A stretch of DNA of 64,000 bases from Pictodentalium vernedei (Eukaryota; Mollusca; Scaphopoda; Dentaliida; Dentaliidae): contig CM062294.1 of the NCBI GenBank assembly GCA_031216915.1, positions 392,947,217 through 393,011,216 on the forward strand, read 5' to 3'. The notes beneath the pieces are model-generated. The model saw only the letters and a list, made by a program, of their open reading frames with translations. It ran no database searches and was not told the origin of the DNA. Every line of letters begins with the position of its first letter. Within the stretch, counting starts at the first letter, position 1. A program made the position numbers and the translations under genes. This document shows positions 10,266 to 22,154 of this stretch, piece after piece.

Positions 10266-11690
10266 TTCTGCACATACTCAATGTTTATTAAAAAACAGTT
10301 GACCAATAGTTTTGTTCTTTCTCGTCTTAGTTCCATATATGTGACAAATTGATTCTATACTAAATATTTTTTGCAATGTGTTAACTTGGGAGTGAAAACC
10401 GGCTGAGGAATACTATACGACAGATATCCACTTGTCATCTTCCATTGACACACAGTGGCATCAATTTCCATTTTCCTATAAAATTTATTTCAATATTTGC
10501 AACTTATGGAACAATAGAAACTGAGAATTGAGAGGATACGTCTTTGAACAGCATATTTATTTAGTATCATTTCACTGATCCTACATAACAAATGAAGGGT
10601 ATATTTACACTCACTAAGTGGTTTTAAAGCTTTACGAAATTTAGAATGTATAGCGATGCGCATCATCAGGCGATTTTGGTAGATTAAGCGCCATTCCTGT
10701 TTGCAGAAGAATATTACTCAGTGTACTTCCACCCACCACACCTCACCTCACTCTACCAAACCCCACCCACCCCACCATTCACTGATCAGCAATTCCATCA
10801 CAGTATCAAAAATTGCCACAGATCAACTCACTGTAAACATATAAAGTGGAGACACTGCCTATTGGTATATAGTACCAACTTCATTTCTACAGGAGCCCTC
10901 TCGAATGTCCTAATACTTAATTCACTGCTAAGATCCATCGGCCATACCCACCAACCATAACAACTTCAGTGCAAGTTTCGTAAAAATCTGTACAATAATT
11001 TTATACCAGGTATCAGCTTCTGTAGTCTAACCGAAGCGTGCATAATTGCAGGTTCAGAAGTGGCACAGCAAATAAACAAATGTGCTCTGAATAGGTACAA
11101 ACTGTTTAACCTACGATTGTGCCCAGCTGTTTGCTGCGGGAATTGTTAACATATATTTATTAAGATCAGGTTAGTCCACACAAATTCGAACTCCCATATA
11201 TTGCAAATTTATATATGGGCGATTTCTTATGAAACTTTAACGGGCATGACTAGGAGCAGACGGCAACTACACAGACGAAAACATTTTTGCGGATAGCAGT
11301 CCTTTTGGTGAAACCAATACTTCTTATGCAGGGAAAGTAATGTTTGTAGTTACATACTTGTAACTAAAAAAATGTATGTAATTGTACAAATAATTATTGA
11401 ACCCTGTACTAATCTTAAAAAATGAATATAATCACGAATGACTGCTTTAAAACGTCTTGCTTTACAAGCTAAACTTCATAAATTCTTAATAAGAATAAGC
11501 TGATAAAAGTTCCAAGGCTTTGCAGGAATAGAAAAATTACAGAACGGTTGCCGATATCTTCAGTGTTGAATATTTAACATGCTCGATTGTTATTAAAAAA
11601 TTAAAAAATAAATGACAGAACGGTTGGATATGACTTTAAATTAAGAAAATTAAATTTACTTTTTATCTTGCATGTGTCAGTTAGTACGGA
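10266..11690. other. AT-rich spacer, no feature recognised
   Basis: No convincing coding region or element boundary. A short C-rich, T/A-interrupted stretch (CCACCCACC-type, about 10730-10780) is low complexity. The longest open frame there (10721-10960) shows no motif. Confidence 0.4.
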
Positions 11691-11719
11691 AGCATGGAAG
11701 GCACATTAGCTGCCAATAT

Positions 11720-11905
11720 TTATCTCGCCTCAGCACGATATTATCTTGCCATGACCAGATATCTCGCCACGGCCAGATATCTCGCCTCGGCGAAATAAAA
11801 TCTCACCTCGGCGAAACAAAATGTCTCCACAGCGAGATAACTTGCTGCGGTGAGATAATTATTTCATCCAGTGAGATAATACCTTGCAACGTCAAGACAA
11901 ATGCT
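11720..11905 (+). repeat. Degenerate ~22-bp repeat of the TCTCGCC / GAGAT motif
   Basis: About eight imperfect units alternate GATATCTCGCC-type, AAATCTCACCTCGGCGAAA-type and GCGAGATAA-type versions. The later half reads as the inverted form of the first half, so the cluster could fold. I do not recognise it as a known element. Confidence 0.6.
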
Positions 11906-11954
11906 GATAGCAAAATGACCATTGTTGATAACAGTCTTGAAGTGATAACCTAGC

Positions 11955-12805
11955 AGACACAGCTTTGCCCAAAAACTCTACCTCAGCTCACATTTTGAGG
12001 TTGATGCAATCCACAGATTACCACGATCAAGTGCTCAAGACATTTATTTTCCAACTCGTTGTTCCTACCCTGCCCCACTCACCTACTCGACATAGTGGCG
12101 CTTCTCCGTGACAGAGTGATCTCACCACACAACTCCTTCAACCCTGTGGCTCAACTTGACACGACCCTACCATTCTTCCCAGGTGTTACCTGAGTAAGAA
12201 GTTTGATCAATCCAGTAGTCTACCCGGCGAGCCAACATACTAACGACGTCCTCATAACAAAAATCCAGTCAAAGTGACCCCATCACATCATCTTCCTGAT
12301 CCACTGGTCAGTTGCACTGACCCTTTTCAGAGATTCCATCCCAACTCAAGTATAATATGCAGACCCGAAGGCAGACTGTTCCCGACGACTTGACAGAGAA
12401 AGGAGTAGGGTGACTTGAAAATCTCCGAAGATATTGAAGAAAACCTAAATTCTGTAAAAAACACAGTTTTGAATTGTGGAACACTTGTTAATTTCTACGT
12501 TATGGCTATTTCACGACCACAATACATGTATAAAGGCAAGTTTATCCAGCCAGTGTATAAGTCACACTATCATCGAGACAGTCCAGACGTGAGGAAAAAC
12601 AATTAAGTTCTATGACTTTTTTGTTCGAAAAAATAGCCCCCAATTCGTCACTGCAGTGTTTATTTTCCTTTGTTCAGGAAAATCAATTAATATAGCTGTT
12701 TATGGAGTGTGTGCACTTCGCACCCTACATTTTCCTCTCTATTGTTTGGTTCTTCTTTTGACCTATTGTATTTTAAGTGTTGATAGATATGGCGAGTGAT
12801 ATCGC
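11955..12805. other. Unassigned sequence with one short ORF (12415-12606)
   Basis: Base composition is more mixed than in the neighbours (GC-richer at about 12040-12320). The 63-residue frame at 12415-12606 has no recognisable motif. A spliced or decayed gene cannot be excluded, but nothing positive supports one. Confidence 0.3.
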
Positions 12806-12872
12806 CCACTAAGTTCCAATGTGTCCTATGTGCCTACTGGTACATAGAATACATTGGAACTCAGGGGACGAT
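12800..12872. repeat. Short hairpin element, copy 1
   Basis: Imperfect inverted arms around AGTTCCAATGTGTCCTATG and its complement, with a four-base loop near 12836. The ends read ATATCG and CGATAT. The same design is found at 18487-18559. Confidence 0.55.
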
Positions 12873-12879
12873 ATGTTTG

Positions 12880-13970
12880 TGCTAGTAATTAATGTTCATG
12901 TAAGCGGCCATTATTAATGTCTGAATGGATTGTTATTGTGCAGGATTCCTCGTCCTTTTGTTTCTGTTTTTTTCACCGTGTATGTACATACCTCCAAAAC
13001 TGCACCTGATGCAAAGCATGGGTAAGACAGTTCTTAAAAGATATAAATCCTAGGTTTATTTCAATTCATTACTAATTTCTGGGATAATATCTGTAAAAAA
13101 AAACTATTTGAAGTTACAAAAAATAGTTACGTTTTAGATTTTTGGTTGTCATTGTTTTAAAACTGGGATGAAAGTGACAGGGGATGAAAAGTGACAGGGA
13201 CGTCCAGCCCACGTCTTCATTGCCATTGAACAGCTTATTAATATTCATAAGTTCAAAGTCCACAATGACAGTGTTGATGGAAATGTTGATCGATTTGGCT
13301 TCAAGCTTTATCTGTCTTTGGGCTGCATAGAATAAATAAAACAAACAATCCCCATAATCATTTTGTGAGCATTTTTATTATCCAAACGGGAAAACGTGAG
13401 ATTACATACATAAATGTGTCAAAGCATTCATTCCCCAATTTCGACGCACTCCCTTAATATTCAACTTTCAGTTTAAAATTGCTGGTATGAGTATACTTAT
13501 TTGTAACATACGCAGCCGAAGTACACTGCAAACTGTGTTTTCATTGGTCGAATGAAAACTGATTGGCATGGACTTCATAACAGGAGTTGTCAGCCTGGGA
13601 GGAGTTTCAAGTAGTATTCATCTGTTTTCTATGATTGACATCTGGGAAATGACAGACACGATAGAATACAGTGACTGCTTTTTCCCCAATAATATATCGA
13701 TTTCAGCTTCGATAATTTGATACGATACCGTTTCTTACGATATACCGGTACTTTTAAAACAATACCGATATTTACCCGGTATCATTCTCAATACCGGTAA
13801 TTACCAATTTACCGGTATACCGTACAACCCTAAAAACTGATCGGAAAGGTGCAACAGCCTACTTAGTGCCAAGTCTGGTCGAAGGTTGGGTCAGTTCTGC
13901 GCAAGCTTTACGACTTGAGTTCAAATAGACCTTTTCGTGCAAAAAAAAAATGAGAAAAAAAATTGGGTAA
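12880..13970. other. AT-rich spacer with a possible hAT-like remnant at 13690-13830
   Basis: Around 13690-13830 several TACCGGTA-type motifs end in TACCGTACAACCCTAA. This resembles the right end of the element at 54430-55010, but no left end or target duplication was found. Otherwise nothing is recognised. Confidence 0.35.
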
Positions 13971-13984
13971 AAATTTTCGGAGTT

Positions 13985-14235
13985 CAAGAATCATGGGAAA
14001 GGGGAAATCTTTTGACTTCAAAAGTGGTCAAATATTACTTCAAAAATGGTGACCTTGTTTTTTAATTCAAAAGTGGGAGATGGTTACTGCAAAAGTGGAG
14101 ACGTCATTTTACTTGAAAAGTGGGCGACGGTTACTTCAAAAGTGGTGAGCTACTTCAAAAGTGGTCGATTTTTACTTCAAAAGTGGTGAGCTACTACAAA
14201 AGTGGTCAGTTACTTCAAAAGTGGGCGTAACATCC
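13985..14235 (+). repeat. Cluster of ten TACTTCAAAAGTGG-like motifs at irregular spacing
   Basis: The core TTCAAAAGTGG recurs about ten times with spacers of roughly 8-20 bases. Some copies vary (GCAAAAGTGG, TTGAAAAGTGG). Irregular spacing distinguishes it from ordinary satellites. No element ends are visible. Confidence 0.65.
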
Positions 14236-14239
14236 TTTC

Positions 14240-15205
14240 AATAGTGAATCACACAACAATGTATTAATTACTAAGCTGTAACTAATAGCCATTTATTATT
14301 TGATTTGTAGCAGATTATAACTATCCAGCAATCACCCAAACTGTAAAATTATTGCCTGGAGATCATTTGCATTGCATACCGATACAATGACATGACTTGG
14401 TAGCACATTATGGTTTATTAATGGCCCAACAGGAATGACTATTAGCAGCCCGAGATATAGATGAGGGTCACTAATGGACACAAGGGCTGTTAATCATACC
14501 TGTAGGGCTTATAATAAACCGTAAAGCCTTTCCAGTAATTCCACCAACTACATCAATACCCAATAATAATAGATTTAATGAGAGAACTTCAATAAATGTT
14601 TCTAAATTCAAATTCAACAATAAAATGAAATGATAATACGTTTTCATTTGCCAAACATGATTTAGTGCATGTTAATGGAATGAAGCCCCTGCCATTATAT
14701 TTGGGAACCAAATGTGCCAGTTAATGGGAATTTTGCATGAAATTGTTACAACTGAATTTTAAGAGTAACTTTTAGGAACTGTTGGAACACCAATATTAAA
14801 AGTGTGTGCAGTTTAATGCATTCAAACCACTCATAGCTTGTATAATACAACTGGATTACTGGGATATCAGTTAAAAATGTCACTCAACTGCCACACTCCC
14901 CAACCCCTCTCCCAATCAACACAGTAATTCATCCCAGTCCAAGATGTTTGATAGTGTGAAAGATGTTATACCACAAAGTTATAGCTTTCACTTCATCAAA
15001 CATTATTGTGTGAATTCAGGCTTCTTTTTCAGCTTATTTATTTAAAGCATCTTCTGCCCTCCACCACTCACCTCCCCCTCTGCAAGTAGCAGTGGAGATA
15101 CTTTTCTATATGTGACCAACGAGTGTTCCAGTCACACATTTGTATAGTAGCTATTTAACACTATAGAGGAATGAAGTTATTTATTTATAACTCTGTTGTC
15201 CATGC
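14240..15205. other. AT-rich spacer, nothing recognised
   Basis: No open frame with motif content, no terminal repeats and no tandem structure visible. Confidence 0.4.
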
Positions 15206-15212
15206 CAGATGA

Positions 15213-16702
15213 TTTTTTTAACTCATCTAACTGAAAGTCAGAGGAGCTTAAGTGATCACTTCCTTTCCATCGTCCGTCCATCTGGCGTGAACTTTACATT
15301 ATCAACGTCTCCTCGTAAACCACTGGGCCAAATTGTACCAAATTTGATATGCATGTTCCTTATCATATGTCAATATGTCATATGTGAAGTTTGTCCACAG
15401 GGGACACCATGTAATAAACCCAAATATTAACCCAGGGATCCAATTTGAACAAAGTTGAATCTGACCCTCCCAGAGATGTTGTATACCGAATATGAAGGGA
15501 TTCTGACAGGTGGATCTGAAGAAGAATAGTTGTTAAGTAATTCCCTCATATTAACCTAAGTTAAAAGTTGGCCTCCCATAGGGAGCCCAAATATTCATCC
15601 AGGCACTCAATTTGAACAAACTTGAATCTGCTCCCCTAAAGATTTTGTACACCAACTGGTGGATCTGAAGAAGATATTTAAAGAAATTTCCTCATACTGC
15701 ACCAAGTTAAACTTTTGGCCCCCACAGAGAGCCCAAATATCAACCCAGCAACCCGAACTGAACAATCTGATCCCCCTAAAGATGTTGCAACCAAATTTGA
15801 AAGCATTCTTACTGGTGGATCTGAAGAAGATTTTTAAATGTCATTCCCCATATTGTCCTAAGTTAAGTATTTGGGCTCCTGTATTGAGCCCAAATATGAA
15901 CCAAGGGGCTTCATTTTAACACACTTGTATCTAACCCTCATATGGATGCTGCATACAAAATATCAAAAGATTCTGATCAGTGATTCTGAAGAAAATTTTT
16001 CAATTTTTACAATTATGCCGACTCAGCATTTTTTCGATTCCCTCTTTTGAACATGCTGACACAACCGATGGCAATTTGTTTTTACCATTCAATTCTACCG
16101 GTCCTGAGGATGCGTCATACCAAATAACGGTTCTCTGTTCCATGTGGTTTGGGAAATATGGAAATTTGAAAATATTTCTATTTTTAGCTCCTGAGGTTCC
16201 CTTGTAAATTCAGGAATTTTTACTTTTTTTTGCATGAATCAAGTACTTATGACTGAATAATATCACATATCAAAGTTAGTTGAGATGGGGCCATCAGATC
16301 AGAAAACAGAAATTTGGGGCGAGGCCAAAAATCTTTCCTCTCCCATTACAAAGGCAAATATTGCTCCATGAACTTCATTTGAACAAATATGATTCTACAC
16401 CTCAATAGAAAGCTCCATACCAAATATCAAGTTATTGTACCCATTGGTTAATGAGAACATTTTTTAAAGAATTTTGGAGCATTTTCCCCTACCCTCTCCC
16501 TATGGGGCTGGGCAAGTTGATTTGATAAAAAACTAAATGATATCAGAACAGGCAATCACCTCAAATTTAACGAACCTTGGTTCAGTGATTTCTAGAGGGG
16601 CAGCTTCAAACACCATGTTCACGGACGACAGTTGACAGACACCGGACGATGGACAGTGAGTGATCATTAGAGCTCATCCTGACTTTCAGTAAGGTGAGCT
16701 AA
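15213..16702. mobile_element. Helentron-like non-autonomous elements, ~165-bp core units (family 2), tails facing outward
   Basis: The core unit contains CCCAAATAT, a TTTGAACAAACTTGAATC block, a CCAAATATCAAAA block and GGATCTGAAGAAGA, repeated about seven times. A tail in reverse orientation sits at the left (15213-15300, with CGTCCGTCC). A forward tail sits at the right, with a hairpin ending in GGTGAGCTAA (16660-16702). The outward-facing tails suggest two insertions in opposite orientation. Confidence 0.65.
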
Positions 16703-16971
16703 CAAGACTGCAATGCAGATGAGAAAGTTCTAGATTGAAAAACCCTTCACTTCCAACCAGTGATCATGAGCAGCACACAAATGAGTTTTTTGTACTTCAC
16801 CAACTGCTCACCAACTGCCTCTGCAAATAAAATAAGGATGGCTATTTATCTGTGAGTGATGAGAAAAATTAATGTTAACAAGAAAAATGTTCTTTTTTAA
16901 TAACAAAATATTCATACTTTTTTCAACATATACCTGTAATAACATGCCCAACAATGACTATGCATTGTTTA

Positions 16972-18145
16972 GATGATTTCCAATGCAGTGGAAGAAAAGT
17001 TACACATTGGTCATGTAATCAAATTACCAACGATCCTATTTTGATGATTTTCAACTCAGTGGAAGAAAAGTTACACATTGGTCAAGGAATCAACTTACAC
17101 ACGACCCTATTTTGATGATTTCCAACTCAGTGGAAGAAAAGTTACACACTGGTCATGTAATCAACTTACAAACGACCCTATTTTGATGATTTCCAACTTA
17201 GTGGAAGAAAAGTTACACATTGATCATGTAATCAACTTACACACGTCCCTATTTTGACGATTTCCAACTCAGTGGAAGAAAAGTTACACATTGGTCATGT
17301 AATCAACTTACACATGACCCTATTTTGACGATTTCCAACTTAGTGGAAGAAAAGCTACATATTGGTCATGTAACTAACATACACCAGACCCTATTTTGAT
17401 GATTTCCAACTCAGTGGAAGAAAAGTTACGCACTGGTCATGTAATCAACTTACACACAACCCTATTTTGATGTTTCCAACTCAGTGGAAGAAAAGCTACA
17501 CATTGGTCATGTAATCAACTTACACATGACCCTATTTTGATGATTTCCAACTCAGTGGAAGAAAAGCTACACACTGGTCGTGTAATCAACTTACCCACGA
17601 CCCTATTTTGATGATTTCCAACTCAGTGGAGGAAAAGTTACACATTGGTCATGTAATCAATTACACACGGCCCTATTTTGATGATTTCCAACTCAGTGGA
17701 AGAAAAGCTACACATTGGTCATGTAATCAACATACACATGACCATATTTTGATGATTTCCAACTCAGTGGAAGAAAAGCTACACACTGGTCGTGTAATCA
17801 ACTTACACACGACCCTATTTTGATGATTTCCAACTCAGTGGAAGAAAAGTTACACATTGGTCATGTAATCAACTTACACATGACCCTATTTTGACGATTT
17901 CCAACTTAGTGGAAGAAAAGCTACATATTGGTCATGTAACTAACATACACCAGACCCTATTTTGATGATTTCCAACTCAGTGGAAGAAAAGTTACGCACT
18001 GGTCATGTAATCAACTTACACACAACCCTATTTTGATGTTTCCAACTCAGTGGAAGAAAAGTTACACATTGGTCATGTAATCAACTTACACACGGCCCTA
18101 TTTTGATGATTTCCAACTCATTGGAAGAAATGTGACACAATGAGG
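16972..18145 (+). repeat. 71-bp satellite, about 16 units, with higher-order structure
   Basis: The unit begins GATGATTTCCAACTCAGTGG and has GGAAGAAAAG and GGTCATGTAATCAAC blocks; adjacent starts at 17114, 17185 and 17256 give a 71-bp period. A multi-unit block with the same private variants (CATATTGG, GTAACTAACATACACC, GATGTTTCC) occurs at 17329-17480 and again at 17895-18046. The two lie 566 bases apart, which is eight units less two single-base deletions. Units at both edges are more diverged, as expected for satellite ends. Confidence 0.92.
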
Positions 18146-18486
18146 GTAATACCTTTTCTCCAGTAAAGCAGGCCTGGCAATCTAGAAAATCCACAAGTGC
18201 AAAACAATTTCCCTCCTCAGATTTCTTAGGAGTGCAATTGCACCTGAAATTTTGAATGCAAAAACCTGTACGCTATTTTGGTTATATTCACTTCAAGGTA
18301 TTAATATTGTGATTGAAAAATTGTACTACATTCAGCTACATAGTGGAAAAGTTGGCACACACATCTTCTCATTATTCAAAATGTTGCATTCAATTCTTAT
18401 GTGAATATCTTCTACCCTCATAATGTATCAAAATGCGACACAGAATGGGTCATGAATTATTGTGAATCAATGCAACATTGACAAAT

Positions 18487-18559
18487 CATCCCCTGAGTTC
18501 CAAAGTGTTCGCTGTGCCAGTAGGCACAGAGAACACATTAGAACTCCGGGGACGAAATG
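18487..18559. repeat. Short hairpin element, copy 2
   Basis: Near-perfect inverted arms (TCATCCCCTGAGTTCC and its complement) around an AGTA loop. It has the same arm motif and length as the hairpin at 12800-12872, so it is a small dispersed family rather than a chance palindrome. Confidence 0.6.
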
Positions 18560-18608
18560 ATAATAGATTTTATAGACAGTCCCAAACAGGTCCAGAAAAT
18601 GAAAAAAA

Positions 18609-18940
18609 TTATAGTAATTTATACTTACCAATGACCCAGACTTAGCTGGTGCTAACCCCAAAATATCTAGGGCCAAACACAAATTTTGCCCCCCAATCCC
18701 CAAAATTTGCATGCAAAGCCAAAAATTAGAAGTCCTAACTGGCCCTCCATACATTTTATTCTCCGCCCATGCGCAAACGCCAGGAAGTCACCGAATCTGG
18801 TGCCAATAAAATCATTCTTTGTAGAAAAAAATTATAATAATTCAGCGGGGAGGTATGAGTGCCCAGTACTGCCCACTCATGGGAGGGCCATTCCCGTCTG
18901 GGTCATTGGTAAGTATAAAAAATATATAAATTACTATAAA
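18609..18940. mobile_element. Putative MITE with long terminal inverted repeats
   Basis: Both ends carry TTATAGTAATTTATA followed (with an eight-base insertion on the right side) by CTTACCAATGACCCAGAC in inverted orientation. The body (CCCCCCAATCCCCAAAATTT) recurs in reverse complement at about 26700-26960. No target duplication could be fixed with certainty. Confidence 0.55.
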
Positions 18941-18944
18941 TCTT

Positions 18945-19800
18945 TTCATATTTTTATGCTGTACCAATGACCCAGACTTAGCTGAATCGTAAAAAGGTGG
19001 AGGGCTTAGAACTTCCGAAATATTAGATCAACATAGATCAAATCCTTCAATTCATGATGAAGAAATTAGAATTTACATGAATGTCTCTTAATACCATAAT
19101 AGAAGAGACATAACCTAATATGGATCTCAATAATGTAAATCCTAAATCTACGCATAAATTCATGTTAATTGGGATGTGACAAATAAACAATTTTAGAGAC
19201 TAGTCTGGACTAGGCCCTAAAAATTATTATGGCACACTGAGAATGAGAGAAAATTTCCAATAAACCTTCGCCACACAATAATACCCCATAAGGCAGAGAA
19301 ATGGACAAAATGACCCCCCCCCCTTTTTTTTTTTAAACATAACATTTTGAACATAACTTCAAAAGAAAGAGAGGAGAGCTCTGGAATCAATAAGCAGAAC
19401 CCGGAAACAATATAAATAAATATCGATAAGGCACTCAACAAATTAATTCATGAATAATAAATGGTGCTTAATGCCACTTCACAGGCCAAGGCTATAGCGA
19501 TGGTTTTGGTAAATAACATTATCCGCTATAAATATGCACTGCAGACGCCGTATACAGGTACGACGAAATCAGTGAGAAATTAATTATAACATATACATAC
19601 AAAAGCGGGATAAGATGAACAATCTCTGCAGAGAAAACACGCTTTAAGATCATTCACAGGAGGACTCTGTAATATTAAATCCGGTAAAAACACTCTCCAA
19701 CGTGTACTATTTGGTATCTACAACTATAAACACATGAGAATATGCGATTTGAGAACCGACAACATAGAGAGCAGGATCTAGAAATGGAGGTAGGTATGAT
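18945..19800. other. Unassigned AT-rich sequence with a SINE-tail-like fragment
   Basis: A GGTGCTTAATGCCAC phrase at about 19461-19475 resembles the 3' part of an invertebrate SINE and matches one at 45700. A C8T14-like homopolymer run lies near 19313-19335. Nothing else recognised. Confidence 0.35.
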
Positions 19801-19801
19801 A

Positions 19802-20610
19802 AACCGGCTCCAAAATCAGAAAATAAATACCGGAAACAAATGCAACAGAACAACATATATGCGTATGATGGTGCCATCCAACACGACCCAGACGCAAAGT
19901 ATGTATGTATTAAAAACAAGAGGCCCCAAGGTGCCATCCAACACGACCCAGACGCAAAGTATGTATGTATTAAAAACAAGAGGCCCCAAGGAGCCTTAAT
20001 CGCTCACCGGCCAAAGTGGTTCAAAGAAGTATTTGGGGTCACATTCAGTTAGACATGGTTCATCAACACTACAAAGGAATGAAGTCATGAGAGACAAATT
20101 TTATGGAACTAGGGACATGGCTTAACCAATCTTGAATCTTACCCCCCTAAGGATGCTGCATACCAAATATCAAAAGCATTCATCTCCTGGATCTGAAGAA
20201 GAAGATTTTTAAAGTAACTAAGTTATCATTCGGAATCCCACAGTGAGCCCAAATAGGAACCCAGGGACTTGGCTTTAACAAACTTGAATCTCACCCCCCT
20301 AAGGATGCTGCATACCAAATATCAAAACAATTCCGACTGCTGGAACTGAAGAAGAAGATTTTTAACCGGCTCCAAAATCAGAAAATAAATACCGGAAACA
20401 AATGCAACAGAACAGCATATATGCGTATGATCCAACACGACCCAGACGCAAAGTATGTATGTATTAAAAACAAGAGGCCCCAAGGAGCCTTAATCGCTCA
20501 CCAGTCAAAGTGGTTCAAAGAAGTATTTGGGGTCACATTCAATTAGACATGGTTCATCAACACTACAAAGGAATGAAGTCATGAGAGACAAATGTTATGG
20601 AACTAGGGAC
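19802..20610 (+). repeat. Nested duplications at the head of a family 2 element
   Basis: A 60-bp segment (19871-19930) is repeated exactly at 19931-19990. The surrounding ~200 bases, from AACCGGCTCCAAAATC through the head ACAAGAGGCCCCAAGG, recur at about 20364-20530. Three heads are therefore present (19916, 19976 and 20470). The second copy lacks one short segment around GTGCC. Confidence 0.8.
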
Positions 20611-21856
20611 ATGGCTTAAACAAACTTTACTTACCACCTAAGGATGCTACACACCACATATCAAAACATTCCAACTGCTGGATCTGAAGAAGAAGATTTT
20701 TTAAGACAATTCCTCATTTCGAACTAAATTACAATTCAAGCTTCCACAGTGAGCCCAAATATGGACCTAGGGACATGGCTTGAACAAACTTGAATTTTGA
20801 ACTAAGTTATCATTGGGGCTCCCACAGTGAGCCCAAATATGGACCTAGGAACATGGTTTGAACAAATATGAATCTCACCCCCCAAAGGATGCTGCATAGC
20901 AAATATCAAAACATTCCAACTGCTGGATCTGAAGAAGAATATTTTTAAAGAAAATTCCTCATTTTGAACTAAGTTATAATTCGGGCTACCACAGTGAGCC
21001 CAAATATAAACCCAGGGACATTGCTTGAACAACCTTGAATCTCATCCCCCTAAGCATGCTGCATACCCAATATCAAAAGATTCTGCCTGCTGGATCTTGA
21101 GAAGAAGATTATTAAAGAAATTTGCCTGAAATGCCCTAAGTTCAAATTTGAACTTAGGACTCCTATACTGATCCCAAATATGAACCCAGGGGGCCGATTT
21201 GAACAAACTTGAATCAGATCCACCCCACAATGTTGCATACCAAATATCAAAAGATTCTGCCTGCTGGATCTGGAGAAGATTTTTTAAGAAATTTGCCCGA
21301 AATGCACTAAGTTCGAATTCGAGCTTCTATAGTGAGCCCAAATATGAATCCAGGGGGGCCGATTTGAACAAACTTGAATCAGATCCATCCCACAATGTTG
21401 CATACTAAATATTAAAAGATTCTTCCTGCTGGATCTGGAGAAGAAGATTTTTTAAGAAATTTGCCTGAAATGCACTAAATTCGAATTCGGGCTTCTATAG
21501 TGAGCCCAAATATGAATCCAGGGGGCCGATTTGAACAAACTTGAATCTGACCCCCCTAGAGATAATGTATACCAAATAGGAAAGAATTCTGCCTGGTGGA
21601 ATTGAAGAAGATTTTTTTGAATTTTGGAAAGAAATTCATGGATGCTATCAGAGTTATGCCCCTTGTGGTGCCCCCTGTGGGTGCGGCAAGTTTATTTGTA
21701 CAAGTTTGAATTGTCATATGATAGGGAACATGCACACCAAATTTGGTTCAATTTGATCTAGTAGTTTGTGAGGAGTAGTCGTTAATGTAAAGTTTACAAC
21801 GGACGACAACGGACGCTGGACGGCAAGTGATAAGTTAAGCTCCCTTTGGTGTGCTA
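19976..21856 (+). mobile_element. Helentron-like non-autonomous element, family 2
   Basis: The head ACAAGAGGCCCCAAGGAGCC with a GCTCACC box is followed by about nine ~165-bp units (GAGCCCAAATAT, GATGCTGCATACC, GGATCTGAAGAAGA). It ends with a GGACGACAACGGACG stretch and a short tail ending in GTGCTAA. Bivalve 'pearl' and Helentron-associated elements have this head, array and hairpin-tail layout. Confidence 0.7.
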
Positions 21857-21859
21857 AAA

Positions 21860-22150
21860 AAATATATATGCGACAGCGTGTGTGTGGTGGGCTGGGTGGG
21901 GGGGGGGGGGGGATTTCAAATATATGTCGAAACCTCCTCACCCACATTACTTAATCATTGCTGGTGCAGACAGCAATAATATAGTGATCATAAAGCTCTT
22001 TCACGTCTGAATACTCCGTAATGCCACTGAGAGCGGAGAATGACATGAAGAAAAAAAACTTCCCTTAAAGAAGAAAACCCTCTAATGGCGAAGCTTCTGG
22101 CAAATTTTAAATAGCAGACCCCATACCCTCAATGAATTCAATAGAAACAA
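21860..22150. other. Unassigned sequence with poly-G run
   Basis: A G-run interrupted once (about 21897-21912) follows a TATATATG stretch. Nothing else recognised. Confidence 0.35.
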
Positions 22151-22154
22151 ATGA

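Noticed and set aside
12040-12420. Possible decayed coding segment in a GC-richer stretch
   Set aside because: One frame reads loosely like protein but has several stops and no family motif that I could name.
17608-17823. 71-codon open frame of repeating residues
   Set aside because: It is a translation of the 71-bp satellite; period 71 is not a multiple of three, so the frame cannot be conserved.
16972-18145. CRISPR-like regular array
   Set aside because: Units are contiguous with no unique spacers, and the context is eukaryotic.
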